NCBI RefSeq assembly: GCF_026013365.1
Contig: NZ_JAPDOE010000001.1
Span: forward strand, 186,001-250,000
Reading direction: 5' to 3'
Source of the DNA: Paenibacillus sp. LS1
Lineage (GTDB): Bacteria; Bacillota; Bacilli; Paenibacillales; Paenibacillaceae
Length of the DNA: 64,000 bases
Positions 1-8,969 of the stretch are shown here, one piece after another (position 1 is the stretch's first letter; every line of letters begins with the position of its first letter). The position numbers and the translations under genes are program-made. The notes beneath the pieces were generated by a model. It worked only from the letters and a program-made list of their open reading frames with translations. It made no database searches and was not told where the DNA came from.

Positions 1-348
1 GTGGACGGCGCGGGCATCGGACGAACATTTTCAAGAATCATGCTACCTAATGCCATTCCGTCCATGGTAACAGTCATGCTGTTTTCCTTCGTATGGCAGT
101 GGAACGACAGCTTTTATACGACAACTTATCTGACTTCAAGTAAAGTCATGTCAACCCAGTTATCGTCCCTTCCGTATAATCTGGCCCAGCAGGTTACTGA
201 CGGTGCAGCTTCCCAGGCCGATCCGTTCTATCTGAGCATGATCCAGGATACAGGAATTCTTCTTGCCATTCTGCCTTTGATCGTCATCTATTTGTTTGTG
301 CAACGATATTTCGTAGAGAGTGTAGAGCGTACGGGAATCGTCGGTTAA
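1..348 (+). CDS. Carbohydrate ABC transporter permease, C-terminal part (MalG/LplC type)
   Basis: Inner-membrane subunit of a sugar importer; the gene begins before the window, and the first GTG is an internal valine codon. The visible 115 residues start inside the cytoplasmic EAA loop (VDGAGIGRTFSRIMLPNA), which contacts the ATPase, and contain the last two membrane segments. The end, with FVQRYFVESVERTGIVG, is the usual C-terminus of MalG/LplC-type permeases. The substrate is unknown; the secreted glycosidase that follows suggests an oligosaccharide. The two other transport systems in the window carry similar C-termini, which supports the family call. Confidence 0.9.
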   Translation: MDGAGIGRTFSRIMLPNAIPSMVTVMLFSFVWQWNDSFYTTTYLTSSKVMSTQLSSLPYNLAQQVTDGAASQADPFYLSMIQDTGILLAILPLIVIYLFVQRYFVESVERTGIVG

Positions 349-446
349 ATTAAGTTCTTCTGTAAGTTTGGAGTGGAATCAGAGTGGAATCAGACTGGAA
401 GAGGGAGGAGGAACTTCATGCAATATTCCATCTGTGAAAAGGGGGC

Positions 447-637
447 ATGCAACAATCTCATGAACGTCTGCTTACACCAGAACCGCGACCCTTCCCTACG
501 CAGGATCCCCCTGCTGGTGTGGAACGGATTGCGGGAGCGGGCACCGACTGAGCGATATGTTTGATCAGAGATACTCTGACGGAGCTTACCTCACAATATG
601 GCAAGGCAATATATCAGATCAGGAGGAATTAAAGTGA
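447..637 (+). pseudogene. Possible small coding remnant with one frameshift
   Basis: This gap between the permease and the GH5 gene holds protein-like sequence in two frames. From ATG 447 (preceded by AAAAGGGGG) 34 codons run to a TGA at 549, ending GVERIAGAGTD. In the next frame the text continues as LSDMFDQRYSDGAYLTIWQ and ends at a TGA (635-637) that overlaps the GH5 start. Adding one T near 549 joins the two into about 57 residues. A third-frame reading from ATG 418 has the better ribosome binding site (GGAGGAACTTC) but a less protein-like composition. I do not recognise the product, and this may be non-coding. Confidence 0.25.
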
Positions 638-2337
638 AGAAGTTCATGACATCTTGTAAACTTGTACTCGTTCTGGCTTTATTGATCACAATTGCTCCAT
701 GGGGAGGCAGTCGCGCCGAAGCATGGGTGGGCATGCCGATGGGCAAGCTTCACGTAAACGGCAAAAACCTGGTGAACAGCAACAACCAGCCTGTGCTTCT
801 GAACGGTTGGCATCAACCTTCAGGTGCCTACTGGACATATCAGGACAGCAATTATTATCTCAACCTGCACGGCAATAACCGTCATGCAGCTACACTGGCT
901 TATCTGAAAGACATTACCGATACTTTTGCGGACACCACCCCGAAATACGGAAGCAATCATGGCTGGAATATGAATCAGGTACGTCTGTTCATCGATCGTC
1001 AGGACATGGGAGATGTGGCTGCTGGTACATATAACTTTGCCGGTGTGCAGACCGTTACGCAAAATGTAATTATTCCGTACATTCAATATGCCAAAACAAA
1101 AGGTGTCTATGTTGTCCTGGGACTGGACTTCACATTGAAGGATGATCAGGCAACAACACCTGCCAACCTGCAAAAATTCAACGAAATCTGGGGTTATCTC
1201 GCTTCACGCCCGGAAATCAAAAGTGCAGAGAACGTTCACTTCGAACTGATCAACGAACCAGTGAAATCCTATGCCAATGGACATTGGGGTGGATACAACG
1301 GGGAAAATGACTTTGTGGATCACTGGAATGACTTGCGTAATTTCCAAAATTCCATGATTTCAACAATTCGCAGCAAAGGTGCGGACAACGTCATCTGGGC
1401 GGCAGGTCTGGGATACAACCAATTTTACAGCTTGACGGCAAGCCATCCATTGACTGATCCGCTCAATAACTATGGATATGCGGTTCACTGGTACCCTGGT
1501 TATGGCGCATATGACAACTTCTCTATCCTGCAAGACCAGTGGAATACCAACGTGAAGGCAGCCGCTGACAAGTATCCGATTAATATTACCGAGGTAACCT
1601 GGTTCAAAAACAAACCTGGCGATTCGGCCTATTGGAACTTGTTTAATGGCAGCAATGAAGGCTTTGGTAACAATACCAAAACAATTTTTAATGCATCAGG
1701 CAATGTCAGCATTGCAGCACATATGAACGGTTTTATTCTAGGTGAAGGACCACGAAGCTCCTTTGCTGATCCTACGGCAGGCCTGAAGTGGGACGGGGAT
1801 GCTTCACGGAGCGCGATGGGACGGTTCCTGTTTAACTGGTACCATGAACGTGCTCAGACTTACCCGGGCAGTGGAACAGGTGGACCAACAACAGGTCTTG
1901 TATCCGGTGCTACCTATAAAATTGTAGCCCGGCATTCCAACAAGGTTATTGATGTCCCAGGTGGTCAAAACGAAAACAATCTTCAGCTCCAGCAGTGGAG
2001 TGATCTGGGCGGCAACCCTCAGAAGTGGGTACTGACCTCGATCGACAGCGGCAACTACACTTTGACAAGTGTGAACTCACCTGACAAAGTCATCGACATT
2101 CGCAACGGTACCAACACCAATGGGGAAGTGGTCCAGCTCATGAGTAATCTGAACACAACCGCTCAGCATTTCAAAGTGAATGACCTTGGAAACGGATACT
2201 GGAGTATCATCAACGTGAACAGCAATAAAGCGATTGAAGTCGCCAACGCTTCAACTTCGGATGGAGCCAAGCTGCAGCAGAACACCTATACGGGTGCAAC
2301 TAACCAGCAATGGAAATTTGTTGCCGTCAGCAATTAA
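634..2337 (+). CDS. Secreted GH5-like glycoside hydrolase with C-terminal ricin-type lectin domain
   Basis: Probable extracellular endo-acting glycosidase of clan GH-A. GTG 634 is chosen because AGGAGG lies at 621-626 and the signal peptide (KK, then a hydrophobic run, cleavage near residue 32) starts there; an in-frame ATG at 598 has no ribosome binding site. The catalytic domain spans roughly residues 35-410. Likely acid/base Glu208 lies in FELINEPVK and likely nucleophile Glu320 in NITEVTWF. Residues 421-567 form a beta-trefoil with three repeats (SNKVIDV, DKVIDIRNG, SNKAIEV) and QW ends typical of CBM13/RICIN domains. The substrate is not determined: glucan, mannan and galactan are all possible. 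A sugar permease precedes it and a terminator follows. Confidence 0.85.
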   Translation: MKKFMTSCKLVLVLALLITIAPWGGSRAEAWVGMPMGKLHVNGKNLVNSNNQPVLLNGWHQPSGAYWTYQDSNYYLNLHGNNRHAATLAYLKDITDTFADTTPKYGSNHGWNMNQVRLFIDRQDMGDVAAGTYNFAGVQTVTQNVIIPYIQYAKTKGVYVVLGLDFTLKDDQATTPANLQKFNEIWGYLASRPEIKSAENVHFELINEPVKSYANGHWGGYNGENDFVDHWNDLRNFQNSMISTIRSKGADNVIWAAGLGYNQFYSLTASHPLTDPLNNYGYAVHWYPGYGAYDNFSILQDQWNTNVKAAADKYPINITEVTWFKNKPGDSAYWNLFNGSNEGFGNNTKTIFNASGNVSIAAHMNGFILGEGPRSSFADPTAGLKWDGDASRSAMGRFLFNWYHERAQTYPGSGTGGPTTGLVSGATYKIVARHSNKVIDVPGGQNENNLQLQQWSDLGGNPQKWVLTSIDSGNYTLTSVNSPDKVIDIRNGTNTNGEVVQLMSNLNTTAQHFKVNDLGNGYWSIINVNSNKAIEVANASTSDGAKLQQNTYTGATNQQWKFVAVSN

Positions 2338-2354
2338 AAAGCATAATGTTAAAC

Positions 2355-2396
2355 AAAAACCTCCCCAAGCCACTCTTTGTCTTGGAGAGGTTTTTT
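2355..2396 (+). terminator. Rho-independent terminator after the GH5 gene
   Basis: Stem of AAAACCTCCCCAAG with CTTGGAGAGGTTTT (one mismatch), loop of about 11 bases, followed by a T run. Confidence 0.85.
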
Positions 2397-2532
2397 GCGT
2401 ACATTTTGATGCTTTGGCATGGAGGCCGTCCCAAGGTAGATACCACTATATTTGTGCGCCAAACGCAAAAAGACAATTATTTTTATGCAAGCATTGTAGG
2501 CTGTAGTAAGTAAATGTACCATAAGGAAGAAG

Positions 2533-2609
2533 TTGTACCTTCACCAGGAAGAAATACCCGTTGTATCATGGAACAGCTACCTTATCACAGAGAAATGTAA
2601 GCGCTTGAT
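2533..2609 (+). promoter_or_regulatory. Upstream region of the membrane AraC regulator: TTGTACCTTCAC and TGTAAGCGCTTGA motifs
   Basis: TTGTACCTTCAC at 2533-2544 and TGTAAGCGCTTGA at 2596-2608 lie just before the regulator gene. A similar pair, CTGTACCTTTAC at 5032-5043 and AGTAAGCGCTACC at 5077-5089, lies before the transport operon that the regulator probably controls. The second element resembles a half cre site; the first is unassigned. Confidence 0.4.
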
Positions 2610-2627
2610 TAAAACGGGAGGGTACAT

Positions 2628-4979
2628 ATGCAGCTCCTATGGTCCAAATTTTCACCCGTGTTCCGCCGTTTCCTCATATCGTATCTTGTCATTCTGATGA
2701 TTCCTCAAATTGCGGGATATGCCTCTTACCGAGCTTCCATTGAAGCGGCTCGTTCCAGCTCCATTGAGAACAGTTTGAAGTCGCTGAGTCTTGGCAAAGA
2801 GATCATTGAGCGAAATCTTCTTCAAGTCGAAGCCTTCACTAGACAGCTTGCCGCCAATCCCGATTTGCAAAATTTAATTGCTGGCCCGAAGCCGGATGAT
2901 CTCTACAACGTCTACGGGATGAACCGCATGCAGCGGAGCCTCTCCATGTACAGCAGTACCAATGATTACTTGTCTCATTTCTTCATTCACATTCCAAACT
3001 ACAATGCCATCATTACACCAAGAACCGTGTATTATCGTCCAGAGCATTATTATGCTGCCAATCAGCTGGAGGGTATGTCGTATGAGCAATGGCATGACCA
3101 AATTCTCAAACAACCTCACTTTAACGAAATCATACCGCTTCGAAACTATAAACGTGAAATACTCGGCACTGTGCTTGAAGACGTTCCCGCCATTACGTTT
3201 CTGCAATCTCTGCCTTTGAACAGCTTCAACAAACCGCAAGCCACGATTGGTGTCATGATTGATCAGGATCAGATGGCCAGCCTTACTCAAAATATTGTGG
3301 ATCAATATGGCGGCTGGACTCTCGTCACTGATGCGCAAGGACAGATCATTTTCTCCCATGGCATTGAACAAGCCGAAGCAGAGCAAATGGTACAGAGTCG
3401 CCAGAGAGAAGGTAATGATGCGGAAACGGAGCTGAACGTGCAGAATGTACAGCCTGGAAGTGATGGTCGGCTGCTGATATCGATGCAATCCAGTCAAAAT
3501 GGATGGAATTACATGGCAGGGATTCCGGAGAAAGCACTCATGACAAAAGCGGACCAAATCAAACAAGTCACGCTGGTCTTTACTTTGGCAACCATTGCCT
3601 TGGGACTGTCATTCGGGCTGGTTCTGGCCTATCGGAACAGTGCACCCGTTTACAGATTGTTGGCCTCTTTTCGGGAACAAATCACCGATTCCCCAGGCAG
3701 ACGGGGCAATGAATATGATTTTTTGGCAAGCCATATTAATAATCTCATTGCGAATAACGACTCACTTAAAAGCGCCATGAATGAGCAGATTCCGTTATTG
3801 AGAGACGGTTTTATCAAACGGTTGTTAACCGGAGAAGTCTATACTTCACTGGAGTTGGAGGTTATCTCATCCCAGGCGCACATTTCTCTTCATAGCAGCA
3901 AGGGCTTGGCAGGCTTAGTGAAGGTAAACGGATATGCCAATCCGGACAGTGAGGAAACTATCCATGAACTGGGTGTCGCAAGACTACTCGTCAAACAAGT
4001 ACTTACAGAGTGGAACGCTCAGGTTCTAATCACGGATTGGGGAACCGATCAGATTGCTTTTGCCTGTCCATTGGATGAGAACCCACTAAATGAAGCTATT
4101 GGGAGATGTGAAAAAGAGCTGAACAGCTTGATGGAAGTGATCTACCGGGAGCATCGGATATCCACAACCATTGGCACAGGTGCAGCTTACGAGGTCTGGA
4201 ATGATGCAGGACGTTCCTTTGACGAAGCCAAACAAGCTCTGGATTATGCCATTCATATGGGAACAGATCATCTGGTGAGATTTGAAGATACGATGAAGGA
4301 AAATGAAATGTTCTATTATCCGATTGAGTCTGAACAGCGGCTGCTGAACACAATCAAAGTTGGGGAGCCTGAAGAGGCGATACGCATTCTGGAGCAATTA
4401 TTTCTTCGTAATACAGAGGAGCGGGAACTGTCCTACGAGATGACACAGCAGTTCATCATGGAGCTGAAGGAGACTTTTCTGAAGCTGGACGAACCAAAAT
4501 TCAAGCTGGATGCCTCCCTGCTGGAGGAATATAAAACTCGGGTGACATCCATTCAGATGACAGAAACGATCACTTCGCTGCGTGAAAAATTTAAACAGTT
4601 AACAGAAGACATCTGCGGTGATTTTCAGAGAAGAAGAGCAGGAGCACATGCGGATACTGTAAACGAAATGATTTGTTTTATCCAACATAATTATGGGGAT
4701 GCAAACTTGACGATTTATCGGATTGCGGAGCACATGAGCAAGTCCGAGAAGTTTATATCCCAACTGTTCAAAGAACATACAGGAGAGAATCTTTCCGATT
4801 ATGTAGAACGGGTACGCATTGATGCTGCCTCGAACCTGTTGCACTCCACTGGTCAGACCATTGACGAGATCGCGGAGGCCACGGGGTATAACAGTGCACA
4901 TTCATTCCGCCGAGCTTTCAAGCGGGTACGTGGTATTTCCCCGAGTGTGTTTCGGAAAATGGACGTTCCTAGCGGTTAA
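2628..4979 (+). CDS. Membrane-bound AraC-family transcriptional regulator
   Basis: A 783-residue one-protein sensor-regulator. One membrane segment lies near residues 13-33 and a second near 308-330, enclosing an extracellular domain of about 270 residues that presumably senses a sugar or a binding protein. A cytoplasmic linker follows, then a C-terminal AraC-type double helix-turn-helix (about residues 680-780, with IAEHMSKSEKFISQLFKEH and IAEATGYNSAHSFRRAFKR). Start ATG 2628 follows GGGAGGG. It lies directly upstream of a permease-permease-lipoprotein operon in the same direction, the usual arrangement for these regulators in Paenibacillus, so it probably activates that operon. The inducer is unknown. 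Confidence 0.9.
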   Translation: MQLLWSKFSPVFRRFLISYLVILMIPQIAGYASYRASIEAARSSSIENSLKSLSLGKEIIERNLLQVEAFTRQLAANPDLQNLIAGPKPDDLYNVYGMNRMQRSLSMYSSTNDYLSHFFIHIPNYNAIITPRTVYYRPEHYYAANQLEGMSYEQWHDQILKQPHFNEIIPLRNYKREILGTVLEDVPAITFLQSLPLNSFNKPQATIGVMIDQDQMASLTQNIVDQYGGWTLVTDAQGQIIFSHGIEQAEAEQMVQSRQREGNDAETELNVQNVQPGSDGRLLISMQSSQNGWNYMAGIPEKALMTKADQIKQVTLVFTLATIALGLSFGLVLAYRNSAPVYRLLASFREQITDSPGRRGNEYDFLASHINNLIANNDSLKSAMNEQIPLLRDGFIKRLLTGEVYTSLELEVISSQAHISLHSSKGLAGLVKVNGYANPDSEETIHELGVARLLVKQVLTEWNAQVLITDWGTDQIAFACPLDENPLNEAIGRCEKELNSLMEVIYREHRISTTIGTGAAYEVWNDAGRSFDEAKQALDYAIHMGTDHLVRFEDTMKENEMFYYPIESEQRLLNTIKVGEPEEAIRILEQLFLRNTEERELSYEMTQQFIMELKETFLKLDEPKFKLDASLLEEYKTRVTSIQMTETITSLREKFKQLTEDICGDFQRRRAGAHADTVNEMICFIQHNYGDANLTIYRIAEHMSKSEKFISQLFKEHTGENLSDYVERVRIDAASNLLHSTGQTIDEIAEATGYNSAHSFRRAFKRVRGISPSVFRKMDVPSG

Positions 4980-5031
4980 TGTAGGCTGTTTCTCGGGAAC
5001 TATATTCGCTTTTTGTACTTTGCCGGCGCAA

Positions 5032-5089
5032 CTGTACCTTTACGCATCCCCAGCCCAATCTTATGATTACTCAAAAAGTAAGCGCTACC
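5032..5089 (+). promoter_or_regulatory. Upstream region of the transport operon with paired motifs
   Basis: CTGTACCTTTAC (5032-5043) and AGTAAGCGCTACC (5077-5089) repeat the two elements found upstream of the AraC-type regulator at 2533-2608, with a shorter spacing (46 instead of 64 bases). The GTAAGCGCTAC core also occurs at 10284. These are probable operators, inferred only from repetition. Confidence 0.4.
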
Positions 5090-5152
5090 AAATCGAGCTG
5101 GAGTTCAGAACGATTGGGAGCCAAGAATGGGGGGATGATTCTGAGAACAACA

Positions 5153-6109
5153 ATGACCAGTGAAACGAAGTCCATGGAGAAACCAAGTAAACCGTCTATC
5201 TTGAAGCAAGCATTAACCAGAAGCTGGAGGCGACATTGGCAGCTATATCTGCTGATTCTGCCACCGATTGCTTACTTTATTATTTTCAAGTATGTACCCA
5301 TGGTGAATGCGGTCCTGGCATTTAAAGATTACAACGTCATCAAGGGGATCTGGGGCAGTCCGTGGGCCGGAACCAAGTATTTCGAATTACTTTTCAAAAA
5401 TCCGGCGTTTGTCATGCTGATCAAGAACACGCTCTACATTTCGTTTTACAGCCTGATCGTTTGTTTCCCAATTCCTATATTACTGGCGCTGGCGCTGAAC
5501 GAAATCAAAAACATACGATTCAAAAAAACAGTACAAATGGTGACGTATGCTCCATATTTCATCTCTACCGTTGTTATGGTCTCCATCATTATGCTCTTCC
5601 TGTCTCCTAGGCTGGGTATTGTCAACACGATTGCCGGTGCCCTTGGGTTCGAAGCGGTGAATTTTCTCGGTGAGCCCGGACTGTTTCGATCCATCTACGT
5701 ATTCTCCGATGTATGGCAGGGGATGGGGTACTCCGCTGTGATATATCTGGCTGCTCTGGCAGGTGTTGATCCATCCCTATATGAAGCGGCCAAAGTGGAC
5801 GGAGCCAACCGTATACAGAAAATCATTAATGTTGATCTGCCTGGACTACTTCCGGCAGCCGTCATCATTCTGATCCTGAGTGTAGGGAATATCATGGCTG
5901 TTGGGTTCGAAAAAATATATTTGCTGCAAAATCCGCTCAATCTGTCTGCTTCGGAGATCATCTCCACGTATGTCTACAAAATAGGATTGCTGAATGCGAA
6001 TTACAGCTTCGCTACTGCGGTTGGCCTGTTCAACTCGGTGATTAACCTGATTCTACTATTAATCGTAAACGCGGTCGCCAAGCGACTGTCCAATACAAGC
6101 TTATGGTAA
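5153..6109 (+). CDS. Carbohydrate ABC transporter permease, LplB/UgpA type
   Basis: First permease of a sugar importer, about 319 residues with six predicted membrane helices. The EAA loop EAAKVDGANRIQKIINVDLP is present. The start is uncertain: in-frame ATGs lie at 5063, 5135, 5153 and 5174. The most upstream one would place the GTAAGCGCTAC motif inside the gene, so a downstream start is preferred; G-rich sequence at 5129-5134 is the only ribosome-binding-like signal. The basic stretch followed by LYLLILPPIAYFIIF is the first helix. The partner permease begins 27 bases downstream and the lipoprotein follows it. No ATPase gene is present, as is usual for operons served by a shared MsmX-type ATPase. 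Confidence 0.9.
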   Translation: MTSETKSMEKPSKPSILKQALTRSWRRHWQLYLLILPPIAYFIIFKYVPMVNAVLAFKDYNVIKGIWGSPWAGTKYFELLFKNPAFVMLIKNTLYISFYSLIVCFPIPILLALALNEIKNIRFKKTVQMVTYAPYFISTVVMVSIIMLFLSPRLGIVNTIAGALGFEAVNFLGEPGLFRSIYVFSDVWQGMGYSAVIYLAALAGVDPSLYEAAKVDGANRIQKIINVDLPGLLPAAVIILILSVGNIMAVGFEKIYLLQNPLNLSASEIISTYVYKIGLLNANYSFATAVGLFNSVINLILLLIVNAVAKRLSNTSLW

Positions 6110-6136
6110 CGGGAGCGAAAGGAGGAGAACCAACCC

Positions 6137-7066
6137 ATGCCTAACACACAGACACATGCAGGTCGCTCGCGGATCAAGAGCAGCAGTACGATCCGTGAAT
6201 CCTGGGGAGACCGCGTATTTATAACAGTTGTTTACTTCATGCTGACTGTGGTGCTGATTGCCGTGCTGTATCCCTTGATCTATATTGTGAGTTCTTCGCT
6301 CAGCAGCCCTGCTGCCGTCTCCTCGGGAAAAGTCTGGTTGTGGCCCATTGACCTGACGTTCGACGGTTATAAATCTGTATTACGGAATGATCAAGTACTT
6401 ACCGGGTATGCCAATTCCCTTTTCTATACAGCCTGCGGCACCTTCATCAGCGTGGCACTGACCATTATGATTGCTTATCCATTATCCAAAAAAACGTTTG
6501 TTGGTCGCAGCTCGTTAATGATATTTATTACCTTCACCATGCTGTTCTCGGGCGGTTTGATCCCTACCTATCTGGTGGTTAAAACTATGGGACTGATCGA
6601 TACCCGCTGGGCGCTGCTGATTCCCAATGCCGTATGGGTATGGCAAGTCATCATTACCCGTACCTTTTTTCAGAATTCGATACCGGAAGAGCTGTCCGAA
6701 GCAGCAGACATCGATGGCTGCAGTGACATCCGCTTTATCTACAGTATTATCCTGCCACTCGCCAAACCGATTATCGCCGTATTATCACTTATGTACGCTG
6801 TTGGTCAGTGGAATGCATACTTTGACGCCCTCATCTATCTAAAATCACAGTCGCTCTATCCGCTACAGCTGATATTGCGCAGTATTCTTATTCTGAACAG
6901 CAGTACAGGGAACATGGATGCATCGGAAATGATCAAACAGCAGCAAATGGCTGAACTCATGAAATACTCGTTAATTGTGATGGCCAGCTTGCCGGTTCTG
7001 ATCATCTATCCTTTTGTTCAACGGTATTTCGTGCAAGGCATGTTGATTGGCTCAGTCAAAGGATAA
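6137..7066 (+). CDS. Carbohydrate ABC transporter permease, LplC/MalG type
   Basis: Second permease of the same importer, 309 residues with six predicted membrane segments. The EAA loop is EAADIDGCSDIRFIYSIILP, and the C-terminus FVQRYFVQGMLIGSVKG is typical of the LplC/YtcP group. ATG 6137 follows AAAGGAGGAG with good spacing. The gene lies between the LplB-type permease and the solute-binding lipoprotein. Order and spacing indicate one operon under the membrane AraC-type regulator upstream. The sugar is not identifiable. Confidence 0.92.
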   Translation: MPNTQTHAGRSRIKSSSTIRESWGDRVFITVVYFMLTVVLIAVLYPLIYIVSSSLSSPAAVSSGKVWLWPIDLTFDGYKSVLRNDQVLTGYANSLFYTACGTFISVALTIMIAYPLSKKTFVGRSSLMIFITFTMLFSGGLIPTYLVVKTMGLIDTRWALLIPNAVWVWQVIITRTFFQNSIPEELSEAADIDGCSDIRFIYSIILPLAKPIIAVLSLMYAVGQWNAYFDALIYLKSQSLYPLQLILRSILILNSSTGNMDASEMIKQQQMAELMKYSLIVMASLPVLIIYPFVQRYFVQGMLIGSVKG

Positions 7067-7101
7067 GTTCATTTCTATCTATCTGTGAGGAGAGGATTGC
7101 A

Positions 7102-8742
7102 TTGAAAAAAGCAGGATTCATCATTCTTGCCTATCTGCTGTTTACCTCGTTGGTACTTGCCGGATGTTCAAGTTCTGATAAGGGGAACGGGGAAGGCAGC
7201 GATCCGTCAGGCAAGACGGCCATTAATGTGTTTGCTCACCAGGGTTCGGATACCAACCTGTCCACTAACAAATTCACGAAAAAAATGGAAGAGAAGTTTG
7301 ATATTCAGTTCAACTGGACTACGGTTCCATTCGACGGTGCAGCGGAGAAAAGGCAGATTTCACTGGCTTCCGGTGATTATCCGGACTTGTATCTGCTTAT
7401 CCCTTGGGTAGATCGTTTCTCCCAGACAGACTTGTTGAAGTTTGGTCAACAGGGGGTTATTTTGCCGCTGAATGAGCTGATTGAGGAGCATGCTCCCAAT
7501 ATTAAAAAAGTGCTTGAAAGCAATGACTATTATCGGGCCATGAACACTGCTCCCGACGGAAATATCTATGGTCTGACGGGTCTGAATGAATGTTTTCACT
7601 GTTCATACCCGAACAAGATGTGGGTCAACACCAAATGGTTGGAACAACTCGGTTTGACCGAACCTTCTACGACAGAGGAGTTTAAGGAAATGCTTCGGGC
7701 ATTTAAAACGAAGGACCCGAATGGGAACGGTAAAGCCGACGAAGTACCGTTAAGCGGCTCGACTGAAAATTTCGGCGTGCACATTATCCCATACTTGATG
7801 AACGGTTTTATCTACGACGACGATCGGAATTATCTCATTGTTAATCAGGGGAAAGTGGAGACCGTAGTGAACAAACCGGAGTGGAAAGAAGGGCTTGCCT
7901 ATATTAAATCCCTGTACGATGAAGGGTTGATTGATCCAGGGGCATTTACCCAAAATGTCGGGGCCTTCAAAAAAATTGGCGATAACGCCGATGCACAGCT
8001 TCTCGGTGCAGGAGCAGCGATGCATCCATCGTTATTTGTAACCACAGCCGAAGGTTCACCCTACGGGAATGATTACAATCCCATCCCTCCATTGAAGGGA
8101 CCCAATGCTGCTTATGCTACGTACAACTATCCGATTGATCCCGGAGCGTCCTTTGTACTGACAAACAAAGCCAGTGAGGAAACGCAGATCGCGGCCATAA
8201 AGCTGCTGGATTATTTCTACACCCAAGAAGGGACTATGGCATCTTATCTTGGAGAAGAGGGCACAAGCTGGCGCAAACCACAGGAGGGCGAAGTGGCGCT
8301 CAATGATCAGATAGAGCCGCTATATAAAGCCATTCCGCTTCCTTCTGGTGAAGAACCTCGTAATGACAGTTGGGCTGCATTGAGTCAGTACAACCATCAT
8401 CGGGCATATCGGGACGCCGAAGTACAGGGAACAGACATCTATGCCAATGATGGTTATGAGCGACGGCTCTATGAGGCGACATTGTTAATGGAGGGTGAGG
8501 AACCGAAAGAGGTTTTTCCACATTGGGCATTGTGGGTAGATCCGTCCCTTGCTGATGAAGCCAGCATGATGCAGACCAATCTCAAGGATTACATCGATCA
8601 GAACGCCCTGCAATTTATTACAGGTGCCAAAAGTCTGGATAAGGATTGGGATGAATATGTGAAAGGCCTGGAGGGACTGAACATGAATCGATATCTGGAG
8701 ATTATGCAGTCTTCCTATGATACTTCGTCTGTTTCCAAATAA
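7102..8742 (+). CDS. Extracellular solute-binding lipoprotein (LplA type)
   Basis: Membrane-anchored sugar-binding protein of the importer, 546 residues. TTG 7102 is chosen because GAGGAGAGG precedes it and translation then gives MKKAGFIILAYLL with a lipobox LVLAGC and lipidated Cys22. The mature domain carries typical motifs of cluster-D binding proteins: IEEHAPNIKKVL, a window with GNIYGLTGLNE, and Trp- and Tyr-rich segments likely to stack on sugars. It is the last gene of the transport operon; a strong inverted repeat follows. Large proteins of this group bind oligosaccharides; linkage specificity cannot be read from sequence. Confidence 0.92.
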   Translation: MKKAGFIILAYLLFTSLVLAGCSSSDKGNGEGSDPSGKTAINVFAHQGSDTNLSTNKFTKKMEEKFDIQFNWTTVPFDGAAEKRQISLASGDYPDLYLLIPWVDRFSQTDLLKFGQQGVILPLNELIEEHAPNIKKVLESNDYYRAMNTAPDGNIYGLTGLNECFHCSYPNKMWVNTKWLEQLGLTEPSTTEEFKEMLRAFKTKDPNGNGKADEVPLSGSTENFGVHIIPYLMNGFIYDDDRNYLIVNQGKVETVVNKPEWKEGLAYIKSLYDEGLIDPGAFTQNVGAFKKIGDNADAQLLGAGAAMHPSLFVTTAEGSPYGNDYNPIPPLKGPNAAYATYNYPIDPGASFVLTNKASEETQIAAIKLLDYFYTQEGTMASYLGEEGTSWRKPQEGEVALNDQIEPLYKAIPLPSGEEPRNDSWAALSQYNHHRAYRDAEVQGTDIYANDGYERRLYEATLLMEGEEPKEVFPHWALWVDPSLADEASMMQTNLKDYIDQNALQFITGAKSLDKDWDEYVKGLEGLNMNRYLEIMQSSYDTSSVSK

Positions 8743-8800
8743 TTAAAGTATCTGAATCATATCCAGTCAGAGCGGAAAAGTTACTGCCTGTATTTGCACA

Positions 8801-8857
8801 AACAAACGTTACCGGTTCGCAGTCAGTACTTGCGAGCCGGTAACGTTTGTTGTTTGT
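8801..8857 (+). terminator. Terminator-like hairpin after the first transport operon
   Basis: AACAAACGTTACCGGTTCGC (8801-8820) pairs with its near-perfect complement at 8832-8851 (one mismatch), with TTGTTTG following. The stem is strong; the T-tract is short. Confidence 0.75.
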
Positions 8858-8902
8858 ATAGATTAAATCGTAATATCATTGCATCCTTCTTAAAATTCTG
8901 TG

Positions 8903-8947
8903 GTTGAACCTGTCCTATAAGCCCAATATTCACAGGAAAGGTTCAAC
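8903..8947 (-). terminator. Inverted repeat downstream of the GH8 gene
   Basis: GTTGAACC and GGTTCAAC arms enclose a loop that itself has TGTCCT/AGGA pairing. It lies just past the stop codon of the minus-strand GH8 gene and has no clear T run, so its role as a terminator is tentative. Confidence 0.4.
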
Positions 8948-8969
8948 GGCTCGTGCACATTCCCTTGGT

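Noticed and set aside
373..564. 63-codon open frame upstream of the GH5 gene
   Set aside because: Its own start has no ribosome binding site and its composition is not protein-like; another frame of the same stretch looks more like coding sequence.
820..1173. Long minus-strand open frame inside the GH5 gene
   Set aside because: It lies entirely within a well-supported gene and shows no family motif. The same applies to other antisense frames, for example 2874-3566 and 11231-11704.
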